Assembly: GCF_002980495.1 (NCBI RefSeq)
Contig: NZ_PVBR01000005.1
Coordinates: 62,001-126,000 of the forward strand
Source of the DNA: Phyllobacterium phragmitis
GTDB lineage: Bacteria > Pseudomonadota > Alphaproteobacteria > Rhizobiales > Rhizobiaceae
Direction of reading: 5' to 3'
Length of the DNA: 64,000 nucleotides
This document shows positions 43,452 to 53,038 of this stretch, piece after piece. The notes beneath the pieces are model-generated. The model was not told where the DNA came from. It made no database searches and worked only from the letters and a program-made list of their open reading frames with translations. Positions within the stretch are counted from its first letter, which is position 1. Every line of letters starts with the position of its first letter. Made by a program: the position numbers and the translations under genes.

Positions 43452-43581
43452 CGTGTTTTCTCCGTTACGCGGCATCGACCTGATTTAGGTCTTGATTTGC
43501 CTCGAATAGCTATGGTTGCCTATATCATGGTGTCGAAGCCGCCAAGCTTCAATAAGTCCATATACCCGGCGAGGATCGGAA

Positions 43582-43827
43582 ATGAGCGAGAAAAGAAGTT
43601 CTGATATGACGATGGGGGGTATGGCCGATGCGGATAATGTTGCCCGGCATCGGGCTTTCGACGATCTGCCGGCCGCGGCCCAGCGCGCGCTGAGGGAGGC
43701 GGAAGCGCGGCGGCAGATGCTGGAAACAGAGGAAAAGCCCGAGCCGCGCGAGATCGGCGGACGCGGCGGCAAGGACCCGGCGCGTTTCGGCGATTGGGAG
43801 ATCAAGGGCAGGGCAATCGATTTTTAG
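43582..43827 (+). CDS. DUF1674 protein, succinate dehydrogenase assembly factor 4-like
   Basis: An 81-residue protein ending in the family signature GRGGKDPARFGDWEIKGRAI followed by DF. DUF1674 is the bacterial counterpart of Sdh8/SDHAF4, which binds flavinylated SdhA during assembly of succinate dehydrogenase. The N-terminal 50 residues are charged and probably flexible. The ATG at 43582 follows GAGGATCGGAA. It is divergent from htpX. Confidence 0.88.
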   Translation: MSEKRSSDMTMGGMADADNVARHRAFDDLPAAAQRALREAEARRQMLETEEKPEPREIGGRGGKDPARFGDWEIKGRAIDF

Positions 43828-43895
43828 GCGATACCTATTTCGATGGAATGCCTGACTTTGAATTCATGCCGCACCGCTGAGGTCATGGAGATGGT

Positions 43896-43936
43896 GAGAC
43901 GTGGATTTCTGTGCCTGCCACAGGAATCCACGTCTC
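43896..43936. repeat. Long intergenic hairpin
   Basis: GAGACGTGGATTTCTGTG (43896-43913) pairs with CACAGGAATCCACGTCTC (43919-43936) with a single G-T wobble and a 5-base loop. It follows the DUF1674 gene by about 70 bases and could end its transcript, though no U-tract follows. An open frame spanning it (43843-44049) has no coding character. Confidence 0.75.
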
Positions 43937-44036
43937 GGCGGTGCCGGGGGCACTACGCTGGGAATGGGTTGCCATATGGTGATGAGGGGCAGGTGCCGGG
44001 TAAGCGCTTTAGAGAAACCCCAAGCACAAATGGCAA

Positions 44037-44058
44037 GGGCCACTCCTAGGAGTGGCCC
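44037..44058 (-). terminator. Perfect 22-bp palindrome, candidate terminator for the small gene
   Basis: GGGCCACTCCT is followed immediately by its exact complement AGGAGTGGCCC. It lies 15 bases beyond the TAG at 44073-44075 on the minus strand. It is followed there by TTGCCATTTG, a poor U-tract, so termination is possible but not assured. Confidence 0.5.
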
Positions 44059-44072
44059 CGCAATTTCGTCCG

Positions 44073-44199
44073 CTACGCAGCCTTTGACCCTGCCGGCCAG
44101 GCCGGCTCGGCGTGCTGCTTCATGCGATCAACGGAGAGGCTGCTCTCCGCAAAGGCAATCCACTCGGGCCTCGTAACGGGTAACGAAATCACTCGACAT
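44073..44199 (-). pseudogene. Small gene, apparently frameshifted, behind an extreme ribosome site
   Basis: An ATG at 44199 opens a frame MSSDFVTRYEAR that stops after 23 codons at 44128. A +1 shift at the CCC in its eleventh to twelfth codon joins it to a second frame ending at 44073 (EWIAFAESSLSVD, then RMKQHAEPAWPAGSKAA), giving a 41-residue soluble protein. Both halves look coding. The ribosome site (44201-44215) is exceptional and a palindrome follows the second stop. A one-base insertion, a sequencing error or programmed frameshifting would each explain it. I do not recognise the family. The DUF4865 gene lies 100 bases upstream on the same strand. Confidence 0.4.
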
Positions 44200-44200
44200 C

Positions 44201-44215
44201 GGATCACCTCCTTTC
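44201..44215 (-). promoter_or_regulatory. 15-base Shine-Dalgarno matching the 16S rRNA 3' tail
   Basis: The plus strand reads GGATCACCTCCTTTC, the sequence of the 16S rRNA 3' end itself, so the minus-strand message can pair with the rRNA tail over 15 bases. It ends one base before the ATG at 44199. Ordinary sites in this window match 4-7 bases. Confidence 0.75.
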
Positions 44216-44298
44216 GTTTGTTGAACACTTCCGCAAGGTGGTGACTTTTTGCCTGATGTGCAAGGGCAAATTTACCGAGGCTGAATTCGGCGCCTCCA

Positions 44299-44874
44299 TC
44301 AGGCGGCGGCGAGGAGCATCGGCAGGCCGGGCTTGGAGAGATGCAGAACCTCATAGGCCGAGCCCGTTTCCGGGGTGCGCACCGTCTCCGCGCTCAGCAG
44401 GAAACGCGACAGCCGCCAGGTCGAAAGGTCAAGCGCCGTTACCGCAGCCAGCGTGCCGGCATGCCGGGCAAGGGTGTTGTTGCGGGCGATTTCGTTCCGT
44501 TTCAGCTCGGTAAAATCAGTCCCGGTGCCTATATCGATATCCTCACGATAGATGGAGCGAGCGGTCTCGACACGGCCAAGATGGATGTCGAGGGGTATCC
44601 ACGTCTCGATGCGCGGGCGGCCGAAACCATCGATGACGGCCTGAAACCGATCGCTGGTGATGAAATCCGTTGCGGCGTCGTCGTCGAGCCAGAGATAGAG
44701 CGAGGAATAGGTATTGCCCGCCGCTCCGTTGGCTCCGCGTTGCTGCGCTATAAAAGCCTTGAAGCCTAATCCCTGCGTCCCGTCCCAGCGCGGGCCGAGG
44801 CTGGCTGCGCGCTCGCGGATGCGGTTCATGTCATAATCGGCGGGCAATCGGTGGATGTACTGTTTCATGAACAT
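44299..44874 (-). CDS. DUF4865 family protein
   Basis: A 191-residue protein of the DUF4865 type, start MFMKQYIHRLPADYDMNRIR. Typical motifs are GFKAFIAQQ, NTYSSLYLWLDD and WRLSRFLLS. The family is of unknown function and is commonly encoded next to LysR regulators, as here, where it is divergent from one. No signal peptide or membrane segment is seen. The ATG at 44874 has GGAGG at good spacing, better than the ATG at 44886. Confidence 0.85.
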   Translation of the reverse strand: MFMKQYIHRLPADYDMNRIRERAASLGPRWDGTQGLGFKAFIAQQRGANGAAGNTYSSLYLWLDDDAATDFITSDRFQAVIDGFGRPRIETWIPLDIHLGRVETARSIYREDIDIGTGTDFTELKRNEIARNNTLARHAGTLAAVTALDLSTWRLSRFLLSAETVRTPETGSAYEVLHLSKPGLPMLLAAA

Positions 44875-44967
44875 GGCAACCTCCATCTCTCTCGGATTGG
44901 CAAGGCTTGCCAGATTTCATTGATCATGAAAATATATGGAGAATTATATCAATCATAAGAGATCAAT

Positions 44968-45834
44968 ATGAATGATGCTGCCAAGGCGCTTGATCTCGAA
45001 ACGGTGCGGGCTTTCGTCCTGATCGCCGATCTCGGCAGTTTTACACGCGCCGCCGAGGTGATGGAGACCTCGCAGGCGGCGATCAGCCTCAAGCTCAAAC
45101 GCCTGGAAGACCGGCTCGGTTGCCGTCTGGTCGAGCGGACGCCGCGGCATGTGCGGCTGTCCGGACAGGGAAATCGTTTTCTGCCGGCGGCCCGCGACCT
45201 GATGGCGGCCCATGAAACGGCCCTGTCGGGCATAGGCGCCGCGCCGCGCAGAAGGCTGTCGCTCGGGATCAGCGATCATGTGGCCGGGCCCGAGCTGCCT
45301 CTGTTGCTCAGCCGGTTGAACGCCTATGATCCCGCTCTGGTGATCGAGGTCAGGATCGCGGCGTCGAGCTATCTCATGGAACGCTTCGACCACAATGAAT
45401 TCGACGCAGTAATCATCCGGCGGGGCGAGGAAAGAGCCGACGGCGAGAGGCTTTTTGCCGAGCAGTTCTGCTGGTTCGCCGCACCTTCCTTCCAGTACCA
45501 TGCGGGCGAGCCGCTAAGGCTGGCGACGCTTGCGGCGCCATGCGGAATCCGGGCGGTTGCGATCAACGCACTCGAACAGGCGGGCATTCCATGGACGGAA
45601 GCCTTCGTCGGCGGCGGCGTGCTGGCGCTCGGCGCGGCGGTCAATGCCGGTCTCGCCGTTGCCGCGCTGGCGCGGCGCGTGGCGCCGGCCGGCGCGATGG
45701 ATGTGGGGGAGCGGTTCGGGCTGCCGCCATTGCCGGCGCTGGATATCGTACTTCTCTCGCGCCAGACCGACCAGCGTTCACGCGAGATGTTGAAAGTGCT
45801 TGCGGTGGCTTTCAGGGGTGCGGCAGGACGGTAG
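44968..45834 (+). CDS. LysR-family transcriptional regulator
   Basis: A 288-residue LysR protein. The DNA-binding domain occupies residues 1-65 (LETVRAFVLIADLGSFTRAA, METSQAAISLKLKRLEDRLG), the effector domain the remainder. It is divergent from the DUF4865 gene across 93 bases, where TTGAT and ATCAA lie about 25 bases apart in AT-rich sequence and could form its site. The likely target is the DUF4865 gene; the effector is unknown. Confidence 0.88.
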   Translation: MNDAAKALDLETVRAFVLIADLGSFTRAAEVMETSQAAISLKLKRLEDRLGCRLVERTPRHVRLSGQGNRFLPAARDLMAAHETALSGIGAAPRRRLSLGISDHVAGPELPLLLSRLNAYDPALVIEVRIAASSYLMERFDHNEFDAVIIRRGEERADGERLFAEQFCWFAAPSFQYHAGEPLRLATLAAPCGIRAVAINALEQAGIPWTEAFVGGGVLALGAAVNAGLAVAALARRVAPAGAMDVGERFGLPPLPALDIVLLSRQTDQRSREMLKVLAVAFRGAAGR

Positions 45835-45843
45835 ATCATCGCT

Positions 45844-45867
45844 CCCGCCCCTTATTCAAGGGGCGGG
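45844..45867. terminator. Hairpin between converging LysR and acsA genes
   Basis: CCCGCCCCTT pairs perfectly with AAGGGGCGGG around a 4-base loop in the 65-base gap between two converging genes. There is no clear U-tract on either strand, so it may act by transcript end protection as well as termination. Confidence 0.65.
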
Positions 45868-45899
45868 AATGTTGTGAAACATCAGCAAGGATAGAACGC

Positions 45900-47852
45900 T
45901 CAGCCCTGCTTGTTCTGCCGGTTGGCGACCAGACCATCCACCACGCCCGGATCGGCAAGCGTCGAGGTATCGCCGAGCGAGCCGAAATCGTCTTCCGCGA
46001 TCTTGCGCAGGATGCGGCGCATGATCTTGCCCGAGCGGGTCTTCGGCAGGCCCGGAGCGAACTGGATCTTGTCGGGCGTGGCGATCGGCCCGATTTCCTT
46101 GCGCACATGGGCCAAAAGATCCTTGCGCAGATCATCGGTTTCCTCGGTACCGGACATCAGCGTCACATAGCAGTAGATGCCTTGTCCCTTGATGTTGTGG
46201 GGATAGCCGACCACCGCGGCCTCCGATACGAGCGAATGCGAAACCAGCGCCGATTCGACTTCCGCCGTTCCGAGCCGGTGGCCGGAAACGTTGAGCACGT
46301 CGTCGACGCGGCCGGTGATCCAGTAATAGCCGTCCTCGTCGCGGCGACAGCCGTCACCGGTGAAATATCTGCCCTTGTAGGTCGAGAAATAGGTCTCGAT
46401 GAAGCGCTTGTGATCGCCATAGACGGTGCGCATCTGGCCTGGCCAGCTATCGGTGATGCACAGATTGCCGTCCGCCGCTCCCTCCAGCACCTTGCCTTCG
46501 GGGTCGACCACTTCCGGCTTGACGCCGAAGAAGGGGCGGGTCGCGGAACCGGGCTTCAGTTTTGTCGCGCCGGGCAGCGGCGTGATCATGATACCGCCGG
46601 TCTCCGTCTGCCACCAGGTGTCGACGACGGCGCAGCGCTTGTCGCCAACGACCTGATAATACCATTCCCAGGCTTCCGGGTTGATCGGTTCGCCGACGGA
46701 ACCGAGCAGGCGCAGCGATTTGCGTGATGCGCGTTTGACGAAATCATCGCCCGCGCCCATCAGCGCGCGGATCGCCGTCGGCGCCGTATAGAAGATGTTG
46801 ACCTCGTGCTTGTCGACGACATCCCAGAACCGGCCCTGATCGGGGTAGTTCGGCACGCCTTCGAACATCAGCGTCGTCGCGCCGTTGGCGAGCGGTCCAT
46901 AGACGATGTAGGAGTGGCCCGTCACCCAGCCGACATCGGCGGTGCACCAGTAGATATCGCCATCATGGTAGTCGAAGACATATTCATGGGTCATCGAGGC
47001 ATAGACGAGATAGCCGCCGGTGGTGTGCAGGACGCCTTTCGGCTTGCCGGTCGAGCCTGAGGTATAAAGGATGAACAGCGGGTCTTCCGCCTTCATCTTG
47101 GCCGGCGGGCATTCCGGTTCCGCGCCGGCGATTTCCTGATGGTACCAGAGATCGCGGCCCGAAGCCCAGCCGATCTTGCCGCCGGTGCGGCGCACGACCA
47201 GCACATTCTTGACCAGAAGTCCCTGCCTGGCCGCGATATCGATCGCCGTATCGGTGTTTTCCTTGAGCGGGATCGGCTTGCCGCCGCGTACGCCCTCGTC
47301 AGCGGTGATGATGAAGGTCGATTCGCAATCGACAAGGCGTCCGGCAAGGGCATCCGGCGAGAAGCCGCCGAAAACGACGGAATGGATGGCGCCGATGCGG
47401 GCGCAGGCGAGCATCGCATAGGCAGCCTCAGGGATCATCGGCATATAGATGGTGACGCGGTCGCCCTTCTTGACGCCCTGCTTTTTCAGCACATTGGCCA
47501 GGCGGCAGACCTGTTCGTAAAGTTCGCTATAGGTGATCTTCTTGTCGATATAGGGATTGTCACCCTCCCAGATGATCGCCACCTGATCGCCGCGCTTCTT
47601 CAGATGGCGGTCGATGCAGTTGTAAGTGACATTGGTCACCCCGTCCTCGAACCATTTGATCGAGACCTCGCCGGTGAAGGACGTGTTCTTCACCTTGGTG
47701 TAAGGCTTGAACCAGTCGATGCGCTTGCCGTGCTTGGCCCAGAACGCTTCCGGATCCTTGACGCTTTTACGATACCATTTGAGATATGTTTCGTCGTCGA
47801 TCAGCGCGTTCTTTTTCGCGCTTGATAGCACGGGATAAATCTTCTCCGACAT
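45900..47852 (-). CDS. acsA: Acetyl-CoA synthetase (AMP-forming)
   Basis: A 650-residue enzyme making acetyl-CoA from acetate, ATP and CoA. Motifs: [19 protein letters not shown] (P-loop), [12 protein letters not shown], and the C-terminal [12 protein letters not shown] with the lysine that is acetylated to regulate the enzyme in other bacteria. Length is standard when read from the ATG at 47852; the upstream extension is not coding-like. It converges on the LysR gene and is divergent from usg across 286 bases that hold no evident feature other than its promoter region. Confidence 0.96.
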   Translation of the reverse strand: MSEKIYPVLSSAKKNALIDDETYLKWYRKSVKDPEAFWAKHGKRIDWFKPYTKVKNTSFTGEVSIKWFEDGVTNVTYNCIDRHLKKRGDQVAIIWEGDNPYIDKKITYSELYEQVCRLANVLKKQGVKKGDRVTIYMPMIPEAAYAMLACARIGAIHSVVFGGFSPDALAGRLVDCESTFIITADEGVRGGKPIPLKENTDTAIDIAARQGLLVKNVLVVRRTGGKIGWASGRDLWYHQEIAGAEPECPPAKMKAEDPLFILYTSGSTGKPKGVLHTTGGYLVYASMTHEYVFDYHDGDIYWCTADVGWVTGHSYIVYGPLANGATTLMFEGVPNYPDQGRFWDVVDKHEVNIFYTAPTAIRALMGAGDDFVKRASRKSLRLLGSVGEPINPEAWEWYYQVVGDKRCAVVDTWWQTETGGIMITPLPGATKLKPGSATRPFFGVKPEVVDPEGKVLEGAADGNLCITDSWPGQMRTVYGDHKRFIETYFSTYKGRYFTGDGCRRDEDGYYWITGRVDDVLNVSGHRLGTAEVESALVSHSLVSEAAVVGYPHNIKGQGIYCYVTLMSGTEETDDLRKDLLAHVRKEIGPIATPDKIQFAPGLPKTRSGKIMRRILRKIAEDDFGSLGDTSTLADPGVVDGLVANRQNKQG

Positions 47853-48138
47853 GAAATTCCTCCGAATATGGACCGGTGTGCCTCCGCACCGGCTGCAGTG
47901 TTGGCCACTGGATAAGGCCTTTCTAGCAACAGCGCGAGCGGTTCGTAAATTAGACAAACGACTTGGGAGGAAGATCAAAGTGACGCAGTGTAGCCTGTCC
48001 GGCTGTCAGCACTCGCCGGAGGGTGATGCTAACATATTGTTTTTACGATTGAAAAACGAATGTGTGCAATTATTTCATTCTAGACGGAAGCAGCAAATGG
48101 GTTGAAATTCAATTGAGGTAAACAGGACGGGAATCGGA

Positions 48139-48408
48139 ATGATGAAATCCGCATTCGAACTTCAGTTTGAAGGTTATGGGCTGACGACGGCACAGATTCT
48201 GTATCATCTGCCGGATCACCCGCATCTGCTCCAGAGTTTCATCTGGCAGGAATATGATTTGGAGCCGGATTTTCCGGTGCTGTTCAACTTCATCGATTTC
48301 TGGAAAGAAGAAATCGAGGGTCCGATCCACTCGATCGTCTATGCGCATAAGCGCCTGATCGGACCGAATGAATGGCGCAATGTGAATGGCGAAATCGTCC
48401 TGCACTGA
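48139..48408 (+). CDS. usg: Usg family protein
   Basis: An 89-residue protein (MMKSAFELQFEGYGLTTAQI; HLPDHPHLLQSFIWQEYDLE) of the Usg family, first noticed near trp genes in other bacteria and of unproven function. No trp gene is nearby here. It is soluble, with no motif that points to a catalytic role. Two ATG codons begin the frame. Confidence 0.88.
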   Translation: MMKSAFELQFEGYGLTTAQILYHLPDHPHLLQSFIWQEYDLEPDFPVLFNFIDFWKEEIEGPIHSIVYAHKRLIGPNEWRNVNGEIVLH

Positions 48409-48475
48409 TGCGACCGACCAGAAGGGCGAGCCGGAACTCGTTCCGATTTTCGGGCCGATGCTGTAGAACGGGCGC

Positions 48476-48991
48476 ATGACCGCGCACCGTCTCGACCGTA
48501 TCAAAAAAGCTCTCGTCTATGCGTCGAAGATGTTTCTCGGGGCGGCGATCTGCTGGTACGGCCTTTTGCTCATGGGCGTCTCCAATCCGATCTGGGCGGT
48601 GATCACCGTGCTGATCGTCAGCGATCCGGATGTCACCACGGCGTTCAATCTGGCCAAGACCCGTACCCTCAATACGGCGGTCGGTTGCACCGTCGGTCTC
48701 ACGACGATGCTCATCTTCGGCTATTCGCCGGAGGCAAGCGTCTTCATGATGGCGTTGACCGTGTTCGTCATCATGCTGATCGATCATTACCCGGCGAACT
48801 GGCGGCTGGCGCCGGCGACCGTGTTCATCGTGATGGATGCGGGGCGGCTGGCGGCCACACAACGCGAGGAAATCACCTATGCCATGCTGCGCATGCTGGA
48901 GATCGCCGTCGGCTGTGCCGTGGCGCTCGCGCTGGCGGGCCTCTATACCTATCTTGCCGAGCGCCAGCCTCGGGAAACCGATGTAACTTAA
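48476..48991 (+). CDS. FUSC-like membrane protein (single half)
   Basis: A 171-residue protein with four or five membrane helices (LGAAICWYGLLLMGV, PIWAVITVLIVSD, AVGCTVGLTTMLIFG, ALTVFVIMLIDHY, EIAVGCAVALALAGLYTYLA). The pattern matches the membrane half of fusaric acid resistance/aromatic acid exporter (FUSC) proteins, without a cytoplasmic domain, so it must dimerise or partner with another protein if it transports. The stop overlaps the end of the converging YggS-type gene by 4 bases. Confidence 0.78.
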   Translation: MTAHRLDRIKKALVYASKMFLGAAICWYGLLLMGVSNPIWAVITVLIVSDPDVTTAFNLAKTRTLNTAVGCTVGLTTMLIFGYSPEASVFMMALTVFVIMLIDHYPANWRLAPATVFIVMDAGRLAATQREEITYAMLRMLEIAVGCAVALALAGLYTYLAERQPRETDVT

Positions 48992-49671
48992 ACGTAATCG
49001 CGGCTGCCGAAGATGGCCGAGCCGACCCGGACCGATGTGGCGCCGAAGGCGATCGCCGTCTCGTAATCGCCCGACATGCCCATAGACAATTTATCGACGT
49101 CCACCGCGTGCGCGATCTTCTCAAGAAGCGCGAAATGTGGCCCCGGGTTCTCGTCCGCCGGTGGGATGCACATCAGCCCTTCTACGGTGAGGCCGTGGAT
49201 TTCCCGGCAGCGCTTGACGAAAGCGGCTGCCTCGTTGGGCGTAATGCCCGCCTTTTGCGGTTCCAGTCCGGTATTGACCTGCACATAAAGCCTGGGAAAG
49301 CGGCTCAGCTTCTTCATCTCGGTGGCAAGCGTCGCGGCAATCTTCTCGCGGTCGACGGTTTCGATCACATCGAACAGCGCTACCGCGTCGGCGGCCTTGT
49401 TGGATTGCAGCGGCCCGATCAGATGCAGTTCTATGCCATCGTAGCTGCTCTTGAGCCCCTGCCATTTCGCCTGCGCCTCCTGCACGCGGTTTTCGCCGAA
49501 GACGCGCTGGCCTGCGTTGAGAACGGGGCGGATATCATCGGCATCGAAGGTCTTGGAAACGGCGACCAGCGTAACCGAACCCTGCGGCCGCCCCGCCTCG
49601 CGTTCTGCGTCCGCAATGGCGCTGCGTACGTTTCCCAGGCGCCCAATGACATTGATGGCGGCATCGGTCAT
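48988..49671 (-). CDS. YggS-family PLP homeostasis protein
   Basis: A 227-residue PLP-binding protein (COG0325; YggS/PLPBP), with the PLP lysine in LVAVSKTF near residue 40 and GENRVQEAQAKW, ELHLIGPLQSNK and LSMGMSGDYETAIAFG. It keeps PLP homeostasis and has no known enzyme activity. The ATG at 49671 is preferred over an upstream one at 49704 on family length. It is divergent from leuS. Confidence 0.93.
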   Translation of the reverse strand: MTDAAINVIGRLGNVRSAIADAEREAGRPQGSVTLVAVSKTFDADDIRPVLNAGQRVFGENRVQEAQAKWQGLKSSYDGIELHLIGPLQSNKAADAVALFDVIETVDREKIAATLATEMKKLSRFPRLYVQVNTGLEPQKAGITPNEAAAFVKRCREIHGLTVEGLMCIPPADENPGPHFALLEKIAHAVDVDKLSMGMSGDYETAIAFGATSVRVGSAIFGSRDYV

Positions 49672-49797
49672 GGCATTAACACCCCTTTTTAAAGCGGTTT
49701 GCACGCGCTAACTATCGGTGATGGTTGACGCCTCCGCCAATCCATGGTGAAGGTCCGCCCACATATTTCAAATCCTCTTTGCAAGAGAAATACGGTC

Positions 49798-52431
49798 ATG
49801 GCAACCGAACGCTATAATCCGCGTGCCGCGGAACCCCATTGGCAGAAGGTCTGGGAAGACGCGAAGATCTTCGAGACCAGGAATGACGACCCGCGGGAAA
49901 AATATTACGTCCTCGAAATGTTCCCCTATCCGTCGGGCCGCATCCATATGGGGCATGTCCGAAACTATGCGATGGGCGATGTGGTGGCGCGTTACAAGCG
50001 GGCAAAGGGTTTCAACGTCCTGCATCCAATGGGCTGGGACGCCTTCGGCCTGCCGGCGGAAAACGCGGCGCGCGACAACAAGGTCAACCCGCGCGAGTGG
50101 ACTTACGCCAATATCGCGACGATGAGAGGCCAGCTTCGCACGATGGGCCTGTCGCTGGACTGGTCGCGCGAATTGGCGACCTGCGACCCGAGCTATTACC
50201 GGCACCAGCAGAAGATGTTCCTCGATTTCTGGAATGCCAGGCTGGTGGAGCGCAAATCGGCCAAGGTCAACTGGGACCCGATCGATATGACGGTGCTGGC
50301 CAACGAGCAGGTCATCGACGGGCGCGGCTGGCGCTCCGGGGCGCCGGTCGAGCAGCGCGACCTCACACAATGGTTCTTCAAGATCACGTCGATGAGCCAG
50401 GAATTGCTGGACGGCCTCGACATGCTCGACCGCTGGCCGGAGAAGGTCCGCGTCATGCAGCAGAACTGGATCGGCCGGTCGGAAGGCCTCCTGATCCGCT
50501 GGGCGCTCGACAAGGCCACGGCGCCGGCGGGCGAAAGTGAGCTGGAAGTCTATACGACCAGACCCGACACCCTCTTCGGCGCTTCCTTCATGGGGGTCTC
50601 GCCGGACCACCCGCTGGCGAGGAAGGCTGCCGAGAAGGATCCGGCACTGGCGGCTTTCGCCGAGGAATGCCGCCGCATGGGCACTTCGGTCGCCGCGCTC
50701 GAAACAGCCGAGAAGAGAGGTTTCGATACGGGTATCCGCGTCGTCCACCCCTTCGATGAAAACTGGACGCTGCCCGTTTATGTCGCCAATTTCGTGCTGA
50801 TGGAATATGGCACTGGCGCGATCTTCGGCTGCCCGTCGGGCGACCAGCGCGACCTCGACTTCGCCAACAAATACGGCCTGCCGGTGGTGCCGGTGGTCAT
50901 GCCGGAAGGCGCTGATACCGCGACGTTCCAGGTCGCGCAAGAGGCCTTTACGGATGACGGCGTGATGATCAATTCGCGCTTCCTCGACGGGATGAAGCCG
51001 GAACAGGCTTTCGAGGAGGTGGCGAACCGGCTTGAAAAGATTTCGATCAACGGCCGCCCGCAGGGCGAACGCAAGGTGCAGTTCCGTCTGCGCGACTGGC
51101 TGATCTCGCGCCAGCGCTATTGGGGCTGCCCGATTCCGGTGATCCATTGCGAGGCGTGCGGCGCGGTGCCCGTGCCGGACAGCGACCTGCCGGTGTTCTT
51201 GCCCGACGACGTTACTTTCGACAAGCCCGGCAATCCGCTCGACCATCACCCGAGCTGGAAGCATGTGGCGTGTCCCAAATGCGGCGGGGACGCACGGCGC
51301 GACACCGACACGATGGATACTTTCGTCGATTCATCGTGGTATTTCGCGCGCTTCACCGATCCCTGGAACGAGAAGCAGCCGACGACGCTCGCTTATGTCG
51401 ACGGGCCGTCCGGCTGGCTGCCGGTCAACCAATATATCGGCGGCGTCGAGCACGCGATCCTGCATCTTCTCTATTCGCGATTCTTCACCCGCGCCATGAA
51501 GGCGACCGGGCATCTCAACACGGTCGAGGAGCCGTTCGAGGGGATGTTCACGCAGGGCATGGTGGTGCATGAGACGTTCAAGGGCAGGGATGGCTGGGTC
51601 GCTCCTGCCGATGTTCGCATCGAGGAAAGTGACGGCGAGCGCAAGGCCGTGCTGATTTCGACCGGAGAGCCGGTCGAAATCGGCTCCATCGAGAAGATGT
51701 CGAAGTCGAAGAAGAATGTCGTCGACCCCGACGATATCATCGCGTCCTATGGCGCGGATACGGCGCGCTGGTTCATGCTGTCCGATTCGCCGCCGGACCG
51801 CGACGTGATCTGGACCGAGGCCGGGGTCGAAGGCGCGCATCGCTTCGTGCAGCGCGTCTGGCGGCTGATTGCCGAAGCCGCACCTGTTTTGAAGCAGGTC
51901 ATGCCGAAATCCGCATCCAAGGGCGAGGCGGGGCTGATCTCGAAGGCGGTCCACAGGACGCTGAAGGCCGTCGGCGAAGACATCGAGAGGCTTTCCTTCA
52001 ACAAGGCGGTGGCCCGTCTCTATGAATTGGTCAACACGATCGCGGCACCGCTGCAGACGGCCGCGGCCGGCAAGGCCGACGCGGCGCTTCAGGCGGCGCT
52101 GCGCGAGGCGGTCGATGTTCTCATCGCGATGATTGCGCCGATGATGCCGCATCTGGCCGAACAGTGCCGCGCCGAGATGGGACAAGACGGACTTGCCGCC
52201 ACGGCGGCTTGGCCGGCCTTCGATCCGGCGCTGATCGTCGAGAATGAAATCACGCTGCCGGTTCAGGTCAACGGCAAGAAGCGAGGGGATTTGACAATTG
52301 CCCGCGATGCGGATCAATTGGCCGTCGAAAAGGCGGTGCTCGAACTTGATTTCATCAAGTCCGTTCTGAACGGGAGCGCACCGAAGAAGATCATCGTGGT
52401 GCCGCAGAGGATCGTCAATGTCGTTGCCTGA
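49798..52431 (+). CDS. leuS: Leucyl-tRNA synthetase
   Basis: An 877-residue class I synthetase charging tRNA-Leu. The HIGH motif is HMGH (50-53) after FPYPSGRI, the editing (CP1) domain sits at about 220-420 with [12 protein letters not shown], and the KMSKS loop is intact (EKMSKSKKN). A frame open from 49744 gives 18 extra residues, but the ATG at 49798 matches the family. lptE begins 14 bases before its stop, so the two are translationally coupled. Confidence 0.97.
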   Translation: MATERYNPRAAEPHWQKVWEDAKIFETRNDDPREKYYVLEMFPYPSGRIHMGHVRNYAMGDVVARYKRAKGFNVLHPMGWDAFGLPAENAARDNKVNPREWTYANIATMRGQLRTMGLSLDWSRELATCDPSYYRHQQKMFLDFWNARLVERKSAKVNWDPIDMTVLANEQVIDGRGWRSGAPVEQRDLTQWFFKITSMSQELLDGLDMLDRWPEKVRVMQQNWIGRSEGLLIRWALDKATAPAGESELEVYTTRPDTLFGASFMGVSPDHPLARKAAEKDPALAAFAEECRRMGTSVAALETAEKRGFDTGIRVVHPFDENWTLPVYVANFVLMEYGTGAIFGCPSGDQRDLDFANKYGLPVVPVVMPEGADTATFQVAQEAFTDDGVMINSRFLDGMKPEQAFEEVANRLEKISINGRPQGERKVQFRLRDWLISRQRYWGCPIPVIHCEACGAVPVPDSDLPVFLPDDVTFDKPGNPLDHHPSWKHVACPKCGGDARRDTDTMDTFVDSSWYFARFTDPWNEKQPTTLAYVDGPSGWLPVNQYIGGVEHAILHLLYSRFFTRAMKATGHLNTVEEPFEGMFTQGMVVHETFKGRDGWVAPADVRIEESDGERKAVLISTGEPVEIGSIEKMSKSKKNVVDPDDIIASYGADTARWFMLSDSPPDRDVIWTEAGVEGAHRFVQRVWRLIAEAAPVLKQVMPKSASKGEAGLISKAVHRTLKAVGEDIERLSFNKAVARLYELVNTIAAPLQTAAAGKADAALQAALREAVDVLIAMIAPMMPHLAEQCRAEMGQDGLAATAAWPAFDPALIVENEITLPVQVNGKKRGDLTIARDADQLAVEKAVLELDFIKSVLNGSAPKKIIVVPQRIVNVVA

Positions 52432-53002
52432 CCGCGCTTTTTTCGTGCCAAAGTCCAAGCGCGCTGCGCTTTTTGCCATCCTGGCGGGGACCTTGATCGC
52501 CATTGCCGGCTGTACAGTGCAGCCGCTTTATTCAGGCGGGAGCGGCACGTCGAGCATTGGCGGGTCAGTTACGCCCGGCATGCGCGAAAAGCTCGCCTCC
52601 ATCGCGATCGAGCCCGCCAATACGCGCTACGGGCAGGAAGTGCGCAACAAGCTGATCTTCCTCTTGAGCGGCGGCGCTGGCGAACCGGCCAATCCGGCCT
52701 ATCGCATGTCGCTTGGCGTTGCCTCATCGACGACCGCCGCGGTTCGCGTCAATGTCGGCGATGCGACGGACAAGACCGGCCGTCCCTCGGCCGGTACGGT
52801 TCGCGTGACATCACGGTATCTGCTGCGCGATATGGCTGGAAAGCCGGTCGCCAAGGGTACACGCGTCGTCAGCTCGTCCTTCGACCGTCCGCGCCAGGAG
52901 TTCGCCAATCTGCGTGCCGAGCGTGATGCGCAGGACAGGGCGGCCCAGGAACTGGCGGAGCAGCTGATGCTGGCCGTTGCACAGGATCTCTCGAAGCATT
53001 AG
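52418..53002 (+). CDS. lptE: LPS-assembly lipoprotein LptE-like
   Basis: A 194-residue lipoprotein: basic N-terminus, hydrophobic stretch and lipobox IAGC near residue 31, followed by TVQPLYSGG. In relatives the gene after leuS is annotated LptE, the outer-membrane lipoprotein that plugs LptD and delivers lipopolysaccharide. Sequence conservation in this family is low, so the call leans on position, length and lipobox. In many rhizobia holA follows directly; here an ATPase gene follows. Confidence 0.82.
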   Translation: MSLPDRAFFVPKSKRAALFAILAGTLIAIAGCTVQPLYSGGSGTSSIGGSVTPGMREKLASIAIEPANTRYGQEVRNKLIFLLSGGAGEPANPAYRMSLGVASSTTAAVRVNVGDATDKTGRPSAGTVRVTSRYLLRDMAGKPVAKGTRVVSSSFDRPRQEFANLRAERDAQDRAAQELAEQLMLAVAQDLSKH

Positions 53003-53038
53003 GGCATCCGGCGACACTGTGCCGCTCTTGCACATACC

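Noticed and set aside
43843-44049. Open frame after the DUF1674 gene
   Set aside because: It runs through the 18-bp hairpin and into the 22-bp palindrome and has no coding character.
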